In this document: piece after piece, positions 53,578-64,000 of the stretch
Layout of the letters: every line of letters begins with the position of its first letter
Position numbering within the stretch: position 1 is the stretch's first letter
Assembly: GCA_963580285.1 (NCBI GenBank)
Contig: CAUZLF010000690.1
Coordinates: forward strand, 310,001-374,000
Source of the DNA: Lucinisca nassula
Lineage: Eukaryota; Mollusca; Bivalvia; Lucinida; Lucinidae
Length of the DNA: 64,000 nt
Direction of reading: 5' to 3'
The notes under the pieces: model-generated
Database searches by the model: none
What the model was told of the DNA's origin: nothing
Seen by the model: the letters and a program-made list of their open reading frames with translations, nothing else
Made by a program: the position numbers and the translations under genes

Positions 53578-53578
53578 G

Positions 53579-54106
53579 GTAAGTAACAAACAACAACATA
53601 AATAAATCGCCACAGAAGAGCCGCCTTGGAACGGTCAGTGGAAGATTTCCACTGGGGGGCTTAAATCGATTTTACGTGGCCACAATCCTCGCCCTTACTT
53701 CCGTCGCGATTTAGACAAATAATTTGTTCAGTCCGCATGAAGGCCTCCTAACTCATCAGTGCAACATCTCCGTGAACACAAAAATCAAAGAACCACAGAG
53801 GTGAGACAACGGTGAGGACTCGACAGCAAGATACCACTGAAGCGCTGGAGCAAAAGAAAACCAACAGTTAGACTCCGATGAGCCCGAACAGAGACATAGC
53901 ATCAGGCACCCACCGACATTATCTCTCTAATTTTCAATAAGCCTTTACGTTGGAGCCGTCATAGAATCTGAGGCCTGACCCACCGGCGTGCAATTAAAGA
54001 GGGAAGCAAAGTTGCCAACCGTGATTGGGTTAACTACCATGCATGCAGTCTGTCGTATAATATCCATGTTGTACCCAATCTTTTTATATCGAAGAATGAT
54101 TTTACC
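53579..54106 (-). mobile_element. Penelope-like tail (right of the LINE) and RT C-terminus, minus strand
   Basis: Continues 49838-50038. The CTGATGAGTTAGGAGGCC core is preserved in complement near 53745. RT C-terminus complement at 53941-54106 (GGAGCCGTCATAGAATCTGA), truncated there. Confidence 0.75.
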
Positions 54107-55825
54107 TTTGAAAAAGCCTTTGAAAAATCAATTTTGTTCTCCAAATTCTCCCAACACAACGTTTTCATGCGTAAAACGGCGACGATGTTTTCGACTGTGT
54201 CCAATGTTTTACATGCCGTTTGAATGTTTAATCGACATTACAATGTCACGGTCTGTATTGATGACATACTGACTTAAACATTGATTAATTGATTGATTGA
54301 TTGGTGTTTATTCGGTAGAATCAACACAATTTATACATATAAAACTGAGCGATAATAGAATGATCTGATATAACACTAATTCAAATTAATATTAAAGGTT
54401 ATTAAATATTAAAGGTCTGCAATGAGAATTTGCGTGGTTAAGCGCAGTATCACGTAATGAAAAAGTATTTTATACGGGCTATATAGGGTAGGGATCTGGG
54501 TCGCCGTCTGTATGCCAAATATATACCCCTTATACGGGAATGTAGTACTGTCTCTGCTTTCAAAAATCACTTAAGACAAACTTAATCATGCTAATACACA
54601 TGATGTATGGGCAGTAGTGACATTTATGAATATCCGTGTAAACTTAAAAATAAGTAAATATAAAAAACCTAAGTCGACTTACCCTATCATGATGCCATTA
54701 CAAAGCAATAATTACAAAAATTACAACCAGTTTATGTCAACATAGTAAGTTACACTTCGATGTAAAAATATCAATGAACTGGGTGTCATTGTAAAGCAGT
54801 TTCTGGGCTAGTTAATGAAAATCGAGATATTTTTATAACGATTTACAAACCAAATATGTCGCCTTACACTAGTATGTCAACATAAAATACATCAGCTAAG
54901 TAAGTAGCATCTCGCATCTCGATGGCAGCTTCATGCCACCATAATTTTTCTTAAGGAGGGTCACGCATAACTGACTCTGCCGTAATCAAGTTCGAATTTT
55001 TACCTCAAAATAACTTTTGTAAAGTTTGTATTTTGTTTTTAAAAGGTTTTCTGAGGTTTTTGTAACATTTAATAACCATTGCAGTGTGTTTTTTGTTGTA
55101 AAATATTTTGCGACTTCATAGACTACTTTCCGGTCTAGTTCGCATGACTGTAAGCACATGGAAATTAAGTGATAAACAGACTAACCCTGTATTTTTCCAG
55201 CTACTGATTTGTTTCCTCCGCTTTCAGCCCATCATCTTTCCACGGCAAATCTGAACACTCTTTAACGCATGACGTTTACTTTATTTTTCCATTGGTGTCA
55301 AAAATAAGCCTTGAATAGTCTGCCACTGCACATATTCCATGGCCATACTTTGTCAATACAAACAAAACAATGACTCAAAAGTGACGTTTACTTTAGTTTG
55401 CGTGACGTCATATAATTGAAAAAAAAAAACAATAAGGAGCGTGTAGTTGGCCATCCAATCCCCAAAAAAGATTGATATTTTTACTTTTGATGGCAAAATT
55501 TAGTAGAGTATGGCACCCATGCAAAATGTAATCCTTGGTGTGTGTCAACAATCATAGGGGTGGATGCCACGTCTGGAAATGCGTCTGAGGCTCAGAAGTA
55601 GGTCAAAGATCAAATGAGTGCAAAAATAAACATGAAACTACTTATAACTCTCTATTAACACATATTTGGGGGACATGTTTGCTTTAAATCACCATAAATT
55701 ATTCAGGTGCAGTGAACAATGGAAAATCATTATAAATGTACCCTCAAAGTATGTCAGTGTTATAGGTCAGGGGTCATTTAAGTGCATAGCTCGTGAAAAA
55801 CGGATGTTTTCTGAATACATTTTTA
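54107..55825. other. Mostly unassigned AT-rich sequence
   Basis: Contains a (TTGA)n patch (54277-54303) and, at 54908-54942, the inverted partner of the repeat end at 48318-48352. No gene or complete element was recognised. Confidence 0.4.
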
Positions 55826-56526
55826 TCCCCACGTTTTTAAAAAAAAGTGGGGATATTGTTATCGCCTCCGTCCGTCTGTCTGTCTGTCTGTCTGTCCGTC
55901 TGTCCGTCTGTCTGTCCGGCTATCTCCTCCTAAACCGTTAGCCGGAATTCAACCAAATTTGGTATGCGAGTTGCTTACATGAATGGCTTGCGCAAGAGCA
56001 CATTTTTTTTGTCCCCGCCTCCAGGGGCCCTGGGGAGGGGTCAAAAGGTCAAATATCAATAAAATTCAATTACAAAGTCAATTTTGAAGATTTTGATGCC
56101 AAACTTTGCACATGTACTTAGTTATGAAAAAAGTAAAACATATTGAACGGGATTTTGGCTGTGACCCCTAGGTCACGCCCTGGGGGTCGGACTTGGGGGG
56201 CCGGGGGTCAAAATTAAAGTTTTTCAGAACATAGTCATGTTGCATATCTATGCGAAGGGGATAATGGGTAGAATAAACTACAAGTAAAATTTTGACCCTG
56301 GGGTCAGATTGGGGCCCTGGGAGAGGGGTCAAAGGGTCAAAAGTTAAGTTTTTTGGAACATAGTCATGTGGCATATGAAATTGAAGGGCATGATTAGTAG
56401 AATATAATACAGGTAATATTTTGACCATGGAGTCAAATTAGGGCCCAGGGTGAGGGGTTTTCGGTACTTGGCCCCTCTGTAGAAAACGTGTGGATTTGCG
56501 ATGGCGCGCCATCGACAGTGTTCTAG
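55826..56526 (+). mobile_element. 701-bp non-autonomous Helitron
   Basis: Starts TCCCCACGTTTTTAAAAAAA after A, with a hairpin (TCCCCAC/GTGGGGA). Ends CTAG (56523-56526) before T. The palindrome CGATGGCGCGCCATCG lies 12 nt from the 3' end. (GTCT)n/(GTCC)n follows the 5' end. The interior repeats GGGTCAAA, ACATAGTCATG and GGGCCC in about 120-bp units. No coding. Confidence 0.85.
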
Positions 56527-56570
56527 TGTTATAGTTAGCATAAGGATGTGTTGCTGACCAGTATTTATTA

Positions 56571-57330
56571 TACCCCCGCCATACGAAGTATGCTATGGGG
56601 GTAAATAGTTTTCGTTCTGCCGTTCGTCCATCCGTGTGTCCGTCCTTCCGTCCGTCCATCCGTCTGTTAACATTTTGGTAAAAGTTTTGCGTTAAAGTTT
56701 CTAAGACATTGTATCTTCTGAACCATTTGATAGATTTAGTTGATACTTACACTGAAGTTACATACTGGTATAAGAGTTCATTGATGCATGTTCCACTACC
56801 CACAGACTTAGAAAAATTTTACTTTTGGTTAAAGTTTTTATGACAGAGTTTATTGATGACTGTATGTTCTAAACTCTAAGACAAATTCAGTTGATACTTG
56901 CATCAATGATGCATGCCAGTCCAAAGATTTTGTAATGCATGTCCCTTCTCCCACCCATTGTGACCTTGACCTCGAGGTCACAGACTTAGACATTTATATT
57001 TGGTTAAAATTTTATGACAAACTTTATAGATGCCTGTATGTTCTAAACTCTAAGACAAATTCAATTGATATTTGCATCAATAGTGTATACCAGTCCAAAT
57101 ATTTCATTGATGCACACCCCACCTGTTTCAGTAACATTGATGCCCCCAACCCTTCGGTAACTTTGATGCCCTCACTCTCTTGGTCCATTTAGAAATTTTG
57201 TTTTGTTTAGCTTTTACAAACACATTTATAAATTCTTATAGCTTCTTGATTTCTTCATACAAGCTCGAAAGATAAATCAGAGGGTGGCGCTGGCCGGGGG
57301 TATACGTGACCCACTGGTCGCTTTCTCTAG
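56571..57330 (+). mobile_element. 760-bp Helitron-like element
   Basis: Starts TACCCCCGCCATACGAAG after A, with a hairpin (CCCCCGCCATA...TATGGGGG). Ends TTTCTCTAG before T, with GACCCACTGGTC as the 3' hairpin. The first bases are TA, not TC, so it is a variant. Internal repeats carry TTCTAAACTCTAAGACAAAT and TGATGC. It lies only 44 bp after the previous Helitron. Confidence 0.7.
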
Positions 57331-57689
57331 TTATCAAAATATTATAAACAAAATACATTTGTAACGTGTATTTGGTAAGAAAATCTTCTTGTTTACATGG
57401 ATATGGGTTAAATGGAAAAAGGGATACTAATGTTACAGACTTGACTCATTGATGATCCCTGTTATTGATCTATCACGGGATTCTTTCTTTGTGACTTTGT
57501 TTGTGCTATGGGTCTGAAACATTGCCTTTGGGCAACTACCGTAAGTCAAATCGCGACTTCCGTTGAGCTAGCCGGGTGCTTACCACTAAATATTTTCCAT
57601 AGGCGACAATAGTTACCTTTTACATGCTCCCACTAAAAACTACACATACAAAACTTTTCAAACCTTACTCATTTATAGAGCCATCCCAG
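57331..57689. other. Unassigned spacer
   Basis: No repeat or frame recognised. GTAAGTCAAATCGCGACTTCCG near 57541 has no supporting coding context. Confidence 0.35.
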
Positions 57690-59280
57690 CTCAACAAGTC
57701 AACAAAAAATACAAAAAATACTTAAAAAATCATCTCGTCAGAAACCATATGCTCTCGGAGGCAGTGACTTTATGAAAATATGCACCATATTTGCCTTTAC
57801 AGGTTTTGAGTTTTTTATGAAATTTGGCCTTTTCGTTTGGTTGCTATGGCAACTTAGAGTTTCCATTGACTTATAATGGGGAAAACTGAAAATGGCATTT
57901 ACTGCCAAGTTGTTGCAGATATTTTGACAAAACTTACATAGAAATGTTCCTTGAATAAACTTCTCTTAGCCATATGCTTTTATGTCCACCTTGGGGTCCC
58001 CTCCACTTCTTAAAATGCCTTATATCTCAGAAACCTTACAGATCCCCACCCCTAAACCATATATATTCTTGTTCCTTATGATAAGACGCATTAAGTGACA
58101 CCAACCTGTAGGTCCCCAGGGATGTGCCGGGGACATGCCCAATCCCCTCCACTTCATAAAATGCCATTTATCTCAGAAACCATTGAGATCCCCACCCCTA
58201 AACCATATATATTCTTGTTCCTTATGATAAGACGCATTAAGTGACACCAACCTGTGGGTCCCCCGGGATGTGCCGGGGACATGCCCAACCCCCTCCATTT
58301 CATAAAATGTCATTTATCTCAAAAACCATTGAGATCCCCACCCCTAAACCATATATATTCTCATTCCTTATGATAAGTCGCATTCAGTGACACCAACTTG
58401 GGGGCCCAGGGATGTGCCCGGGCCATGCCCAACCCCCTCCACTTCATAAAAGGCCAAATATTCCAGAAACCTTACAGGTTCCCACCCCTAAACCATATGT
58501 ATTCTTGTTTCTTATGATAAGACACATTCAGTGACACCAACCTACGGGTCACCGGGGGTGCGCCCGGGCCATGCTCAACCCCTAGACTTCACAAAAGACC
58601 ATATAGCTGAGAAACGGTTCTGAGCCCCACCCATAAACCAAATATATTCTTGTTCCTTATGATAGGATGCAATCAGTGACACCAGCATGCGGGTCCCCCG
58701 GGGTGCCATGGGCCATGCCCAACCCCTTTAATTCATTAAAATCCATATATCTCAGAAACCGTTCAGATCCCCCCCCCCCCTTAACCATTATATTCTTGTT
58801 CCTTATGATAAGTCTCTACTTCATAATAGGCCATATATCTCAGAAACCATTCAAATCCCCACCCCATAATCACATATATTCTTGTTCATTGTTTTTAGAC
58901 ACACTCAGTCACCCGGCTTGGGGGGGGGGGGGGGGGGGGTCCGCAGGGGACATTTCTTTCTCTGCCACTTCATAAAAGGGCCTCATATCTCAGAAACCAT
59001 TCAGATCCCCACCGTTTAACCATATATACTCTTGGTCCTTATGATAAGACATATCAGTGACAACAATCTTGGGCTTTTCTGGGATCTGTCATGCCTGAAT
59101 CCCTCCATTGCTTAAAAGGCCTTACATCTCAGAACCATAAATATCCCCACTGCTAAACCATACATATATATGTCTCTGTTCCTTGTGATAAGACGCGTTT
59201 AATGACACCAACCAGGGCTCCATTGGGTCCATGCTCCACCCTCTCTACTTTATAGAGACAGACAGACAGACAAACTCTAT
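57690..59280 (+). repeat. About 145-bp tandem repeats, element body
   Basis: From about 57990 units carry ATCTCAGAAACC, GATCCCCACCCCTAAACCAT, TTCTTGTTCCTTATGATAAG and GTGACACCAACCTG, with eight or more copies to about 59210. C-run (58770) and G-run (58921) slips occur. It ends near GACAGACAGACAGACAAAC, the complement of the GTCT tracts that follow 5' hairpins of related elements. Confidence 0.8.
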
Positions 59281-59865
59281 ATTCACTCAAGTACATATAA
59301 ATGACATATGAGGAACAACATATCACATTTGGCGGCGGCAAACATTTTAGCATACACATTATTTACTGAAGATAAGTTACAGACAAGCATAGGGGTGGGG
59401 AGAAGAACAACAGGGGGGGATAGGGAGAATAGGTAAAACAATTTCAAAGTGCATATATAAAGAGGCATATGTGTCTGGGCTGCAATCTATGTCACATAGG
59501 CATATAGAGATGTACACTTTATATCAGAACTTATTTATAGTAACCCAGCCGTAAACAAATTTTACTGAACAATATTTCTCGGGTGTAAAAGTATTTCATT
59601 CACAACAATTTACAAGGTCAAGCGAACACGACTTGCTCGTGATAAAGTGACAATCCACGTTGTTATATATATAGCGATGTTGTGAATGGAGAACATTTAA
59701 TTCTGGATTATCAACCGAAAAGTTATGATGGAAGAATGATGATAAGTGTTTCAGGTAGGTTTTCTATTAGTTGTTGATTTCTCTCCCTCTGGTGATCCCG
59801 TTACCGTGAACGGATCTGGGACCAACAGATAGATGAGGGAGGGGCACACGGTGAAAAATGAATCT
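59281..59865. other. Unassigned
   Basis: No gene, SINE or known element recognised. Confidence 0.35.
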
Positions 59866-59868
59866 TTC

Positions 59869-60055
59869 ATTACGAAAACACGCCCATACCAGTATATTGG
59901 AAAAATTCGCCACCAAAAAATGGAAGATTTTCTGATAAAAATTATGATATTCTCCATCTTTCGCTCCAAACATAAAACACCTAATATATCAGATACAGTC
60001 CACATGGGTGCTCATTTGGGTATGGGGTTTGTTTGGGAGACTTTATAATTGGTAG
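59869..60055 (+). mobile_element. Foldback MITE left end, fragment
   Basis: CATTACGAAAACACGCCCAT followed by the ATTTT-rich stretch and TTTCGCTCCAAACATAAAAC, the first half of the 26568-26819 family. The palindrome centre and right half are missing. Confidence 0.55.
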
Positions 60056-60636
60056 ATTAAAATCATATCATAATATAATACATGGCTGCCATTGGACAGT
60101 GTCCACCTGAGCTCTGGTTTATGAAATTTGGCACTTTGGTTTGTTTAGAAGCCTCCGTGGTGTAATGGGTAACCCTACTCACCTTGTAAACCAGGGATCA
60201 CAGGATAGATCACGGGGTTCTCCAGACTTTCGGATGAGTCTTTAAACTGAGGTCCGTATGACCTTAGCTGTTGGTGGGACCTAAAACTCAAACACTCACT
60301 CTTTTGTTTGTTTGTTATGGCAAGTTAAGAGTTTCCATTGACTTATAATAGGGAAAATTGAAAAAATGACATTAATACTTTTCAAGATATTTTGTCACAC
60401 TTTCATAGAAATGTTCCTTTTGGCCTATTTTTTGTCACAGGTGGGAAATTGTTAATTGTCATCTGTTGTCCTGCAACAACACATTCAAGCGACATCAGAA
60501 TCTGATTGGGTCCAAATTATATCTGTAACATCCTTGGATACAGGGCTTCCATGGTTAATTAAAATACATTGTTGCCAGTGGGTAGTGGCCCCCCTGAGAT
60601 CTGATGAGCATTGTGGCCCATGGGCCTCTTGTTTAG
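60056..60636 (+). mobile_element. 3' part of an AGCTCC/GGCCTCTTGTTT-type element
   Basis: Shares TTTATGAAATTTGGC and TTTCCATTGACTTATAAT with 57815-57880. Ends TGTGGCCCATGGGCCTCTTG, with a hairpin GGCCCATGGGCC, like the right border at 35434. Split by the SINE at 60147-60305. Confidence 0.6.
60147..60305 (+). mobile_element. tRNA-like SINE with 8-bp target duplication
   Basis: Starts AGAAGCCTCCGTGGTGTAAT and has a degenerate A box (TGGTGTAATGGG) and GGGGTTCTCC in place of a B box, then TTTCGGATGAGTCTTTAAAC and GTTGGTGGGACCTAAAACTC. GTTTGTTT flanks it at 60139-60146 and 60306-60313. A related host repeat at 57830 is uninterrupted there. Confidence 0.75.
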
Positions 60637-60639
60637 ATA

Positions 60640-61503
60640 TATTGCTTTCAGGCTTAAAACGCGCAAAATTTCAAAGGGGCATAACTCAAGAAAAAAAAAT
60701 GGATTTTTGTCAAAAGTGAATCAGTTCATCGACTCATCACCCCCAACCATTCTGTAAAGTATCAGGGCAATAGCTCAAACAGTTTTTCTAGTTATCTTGC
60801 TTAAAAGCTCAAAACGCAAAAAAATTCAAAGAGCCATAAATCAAGAAAAAAAAATTCGGATTTTTTTTCAAAAGTTAATCAGTTCATCTACTCATCATCC
60901 TCAACCAGTCTGTAAAGTATCAGAGCAAAAGCTCAAACAGTTTTTTGCGATATCTTGCTTACAAGATTTCAAAGTATTGTTTGCAAAGAGGCATAATCCT
61001 GACGAGAAAAAAAAATGGATTTTGTCGAAAGTTAATCAGTTCATCTTCTTATCATCCCCAACCATTCTGTAAAGTTTCAGGGCAATAGCTCAAACAGTTT
61101 TTAGTTATCTTGCTTACAAGCTTAAAACGCAAAAAAGGCCATAACTCAAGAAAAAAAAATCTGATTTTTTTTTCAAAAGTTAGTCAGTTCATCTACTCAT
61201 TATCTCAAACCAGTCTGTAAAGTTTCAGGGCAAAAGCTCAAACAATTTTTTTTAGATATCTTGCTTACAAGATTTCAAAGTATTTTTTGCAAAGGGGCAT
61301 AACTCAAGAAAGAGGCATAATCCTAACGAGAAAAAAATTACAGTCCAATTAATTTTTCATAGGGAATCCATAAATAAAAGTTCAAAAACCTAGCATCCAT
61401 GGTTCTTACGTTATGCTATGCAGTAAAAAAGCGGGACGGACGGAAGGACGGACGAACAGGGCAAAACCAATATGCCCCCACACCTTCTTCGAAGTTGGGG
61501 GCA
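60640..61503 (-). mobile_element. Element with TGCCCCC hairpin start and about 160-bp repeats, minus strand
   Basis: Read on the minus strand, it starts TGCCCCCAACTTCG after an A, with the hairpin TGCCCCCAAC...GTGGGGGCA, then GTCCGTCCTTCCGTCCGTCC. Units repeat TTTTTTCTTGAGTTATG, GCCCTGAAACTTTACAGA and GATGAACTGATTAAC. It is Helitron-like by its start. The 3' end was not found. Confidence 0.6.
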
Positions 61504-62069
61504 TAATAATGACATGTAACAAATTCGGTAATCCATTACTTGATTTAATATGTGAATTAGTTAGGCTCCGTAACATTACACCCTCGACGTCCTTAACGGT
61601 GTGGCGTCTACTAATGACGGATTGTTGAAATTTTCGTTAAAAATCGTGAATAAAAAGCGTTTTAAATGTCATATGATAAATATAATCTAACATTCGTGTT
61701 CATGTATTATTAAATTTATTAAACTCGTTGAGGACAAAGGATAAAAATACTCGGTCAAGCCTCGCATTTTTCCGTTTTCCTCAACCTGTTTAATAAAGTC
61801 AATAATACATGAGCACTCATGTAAGATTTTCTGTGTAATCCAAAATATGTCTTCAAACACAATTTACTTTGCGGTTCGGGTCGCATAGCCTGTATTTGTA
61901 GCCTGGTGAAAAAAAGAAAGCAAGGGCACTCGAAAAGATCACGGAACTTTGAAAAAGTCCCAAGTTACAGAAAGAGAATAAACACCAAAACAGGTCCAGC
62001 TTAGTGAGAATTTCATTATACTACATAAACAAATAATAATGAGGTGTTGCTTTAGACTGCCTGAGTGCG
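61504..62069. other. Unassigned, with a small foldback element
   Basis: 61701-61811 folds into 34-bp arms with about five mismatches (CATGTATTATT at one side, AATAATACATG at the other), a likely MITE relic. TAGGCTCCGTAACATTACAC (61561) recalls the CTCCGTAAC motif of 17778-19064. The rest is unassigned. Confidence 0.4.
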
Positions 62070-62425
62070 CAGTAGAAGTGACGGCAATGATCAGGAATTG
62101 ATACAATTAACCCACACCTCCCATCAGAGACACCAAAGAGAAAGAAACAAAGGCAAAAATATCTAGACCCTAGTGGAACATCAATAGCGGATAGCCAAAT
62201 GTAAAATTACTTTCCCACAAAATGGCCAACTGGCTATCCAAAACAATAATTTAAAAGCGATAGACACCTTTTAAAAAATAAACTCCGCCAGAAGAACCGC
62301 ATTAGAACAGTCAGTGGAAGAAAATTCACCGAGAACTTAAATTGATTTAACGCAGCCGCAATCCTCATCCTTGCTTCCTTCGCGATTTAGGCAAATAATG
62401 TTTTTAGTCCGCATCAAGGTTGACT
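62070..62425 (-). mobile_element. Penelope-like tail, minus strand
   Basis: AGTAGAAGTGACGGCAATGA through GGCAAATAATGTTTTTAGTC. It abuts unrelated sequence with an inverted pair (62483-62508 and 62526-62552, AAACTCCGG / CCGGAGTTT) and then the plus-strand RT copy. Confidence 0.7.
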
Positions 62426-62599
62426 TTCAGTTGTGTTATTATAGGAATGAATTTCATTTTTGGGGGAATTTTATCGATGTGCAAACTCCGGCGATCAACT
62501 CACAAACTGCATTTAGACCGAATCTAAGTTTGTGAGTGATTCACCGGAGTTTCCACATCCTTCGGACTTCATGCAGCTTGTGAGTGATTATGCTTTTTC

Positions 62600-63546
62600 A
62601 CTTCTGAAGAGCATAAAAATTATACTTTATGGTCATGTCAGAAAGTGTGTGAAGCTCTCACCTTTCTACTTGACAGTATTTACATAAGATTTGGTACAAG
62701 ATATTTAGACAAGTTGTTAGCATTCCGATGGGTACTAACTGCGCACCCCTTGTGTCTGATATGTTTTTGTTTTCGTGATGTTCCTTTCTATTGAAAACCA
62801 ATCTGAAATCATTGAAGCTTTTAGTTCGACTTCTAGATATTTTGATGATTTATTAAATATTGACAATACCTTTTTCGATGGTTTGATCAGTCAAATGTAC
62901 CCCCAGAACTTCAGTTAAATACAGCACATTTTTCTTATACCGACGCCCCGTCTAAGGATTTACATCTATCTATTGTAGAAGGGTTTGTTTCTTGCACAAT
63001 TTAAGATAAACGCGATGATTTTGGTTTTGACATTGTACATTTTCCTTTTTTGGATGATGTTGTTTCTCGTCCGCCATCCTATGGCGTTTATATTTTGCAA
63101 TACGATTTGCCAAAGTATGTACTCATGTAACTGACTTCAACACTCGTTATAAATTGTTAACTGCTAAATTTATTTATCAGGAATATCGGTACCATAAACT
63201 ACGCAAAGCTTTTTTAAAGTTTTATAGACGTCATTCTGATTTAATTTCAAAATTCAATATTGTTCTTAAATCTCCTCTGCAACAAGGTCTAGCGGAACCC
63301 AAATTTTATGGTGGCTTAGTATATACATTTGGAAACATATATAACCGCAATGACTTCAGCACCCAATTTCGTAAAAATCATTCTTCGATATAAAAAGATT
63401 GGGTACAACATACAACATATATACGTATATGTTATACGACAGACTGCATGCATGTTAGTTAACCCAATCACGGTTGACAACTTTGCTCCCCTCTTCAATT
63501 GCACACCGGTGTGTCAGGCCTCAGATTCTATGACTGTTCCAGCGTA
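62600..63546 (+). pseudogene. Penelope-like reverse transcriptase, degenerate plus copy
   Basis: Holds LTFLLDSIYIRFGT, IPMGTNCAPLVSDMFLF, a frameshift, RYFDDLLNID (catalytic YLDD now YFDD), frameshifts, then YRYHKLRKAFLKFYRRHSDL and GNFAP(S)LFNCTPVC-like C-terminus to 63546. At least four lesions. It ends in the standard tail. Confidence 0.75.
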
Positions 63547-64000
63547 GAGGCTTACTGAGAATTAGAGAGAATCTAATTCTTTGTAATGTTGGTTGTGCCT
63601 GATGCTCTGTCTCTGGTCGGGCCTATCAGAGTCTAACTGTTGTTTTTCTTTTATTCCAGCATTTCAGTGGTTTCTTGCTGTCGAGTCCTCACCGTTGTTT
63701 CATATCTGTGGTTGTTTGATTTTTGTGTTCACGAAGATGTTGCACCGATGAGCTAGGAAGCCTTCATGCGCACTGAACAAATTATTTGTCTAAATCGGCA
63801 CGGAAGTAAGGGCGAGGATTGTGGTCACATAAAATCGAATAAAGCCCACCCCCCCCCCCCCCTCCCAGTGGAATTCGTTTCACTGACCGTTCCAAGGAGG
63901 TTCCTCTGTTCTTCTTAAGACTTCCAAAATCTCGGACCATACCTTTCTCGCATTTACCCCTTTCCTTCGTTCAGGTCGATAGGCATGGTGGGTGAAGCTT
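63547..64000 (+). mobile_element. Penelope-like tail, running to near the window edge
   Basis: GGTTGTGCCTGATGCTCTGT through CACCGATGAGCTAGGAAGCC, ACAAATTATTTGT and a C-run at 63849-63862. It departs from the family after GAGGTTCCTCTGTTC (about 63910). The last 90 bases are unassigned. Confidence 0.7.

Larger units (their letters stand above)
50039..53578 (-). mobile_element. Jockey/CR1-like LINE, nearly complete ORF2, 5'-truncated
   Basis: Minus-strand order is endonuclease, linker, RT, C-terminal domain, then a 340-bp 3' UTR with GCAATAAAATATG and the 3' end TTTAATCTAATC at 50039. It sits inside a Penelope-like tail. The empty site reads CACAGTAAGTAACAAAC, and GTA lies at both borders (50036-50038 and 53579-53581). 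Only three lesions separate the pieces: a TAG near 52659, a frameshift near 52140 and an extra A in an A-run near 50997. It is therefore younger than the LINE at 722-16830. The 5' cut lies at a NPGP motif. Confidence 0.9.

Overview
The window looks like repeat-dense, intron-rich invertebrate nuclear DNA, most likely from a bivalve or other mollusc. This is an inference, not a species call. The grounds are eukaryotic splice sites around an EGF-domain exon, several tRNA-derived SINE families, LINEs, Penelope-like RT fragments, Helitron-type ends, and satellite-bearing elements that start with GC-rich hairpins and carry GTCCGTCC tracts, a style common in bivalve genomes. No prokaryotic operon, rRNA, functional tRNA, CRISPR array or complete protein-coding gene is visible.

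Layout. (1) 722-16830 is a decayed I-group LINE (ORF1 zinc knuckles, endonuclease, RT, start of RNase H). Its ORF1 is split at 1499/13285 by an 11.8-kb insertion with 231-bp inverted ends made of short sub-repeats and a 6-bp duplication, TAGTTT. The insert holds a second LINE fragment and about 8.7 kb of (TAG)n/(CTA)n sequence seeded with SINEs. (2) 16990-23720 and 35661-43015 are paralogous blocks, about 19.8 kb apart at the EGF exon. Each has a 68-bp satellite, a hairpin MITE, a TGACGTCA-bearing stretch, a foldback MITE, a Penelope-like RT remnant and an EGF exon. The first exon (22725-22838) is intact with both splice sites. The second lost its acceptor and first cysteine. A phase-compatible candidate last exon lies at 25589-25755. 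(3) Between and after the blocks are nested insertions: Helitron-like elements, elements with 140-305 bp internal tandem repeats, MITEs with identifiable target duplications, and many Penelope-like pieces, often head to head. (4) 50039-53578 is a fairly young minus-strand jockey/CR1-like LINE inserted into a Penelope-like 3' region. (5) 55826-57330 holds two neighbouring Helitron-like elements, followed by tandem-repeat elements, SINEs and a last RT remnant.

The only host-gene signal is the EGF exon, its damaged duplicate and perhaps the terminal exon, all on the plus strand. The rest is best read as intron or intergenic DNA built by repeated insertion. Insertion order can be read at many junctions because empty-site copies of the interrupted repeats occur elsewhere in the window. 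All ends were read by eye. Coordinates of degraded repeats are approximate.
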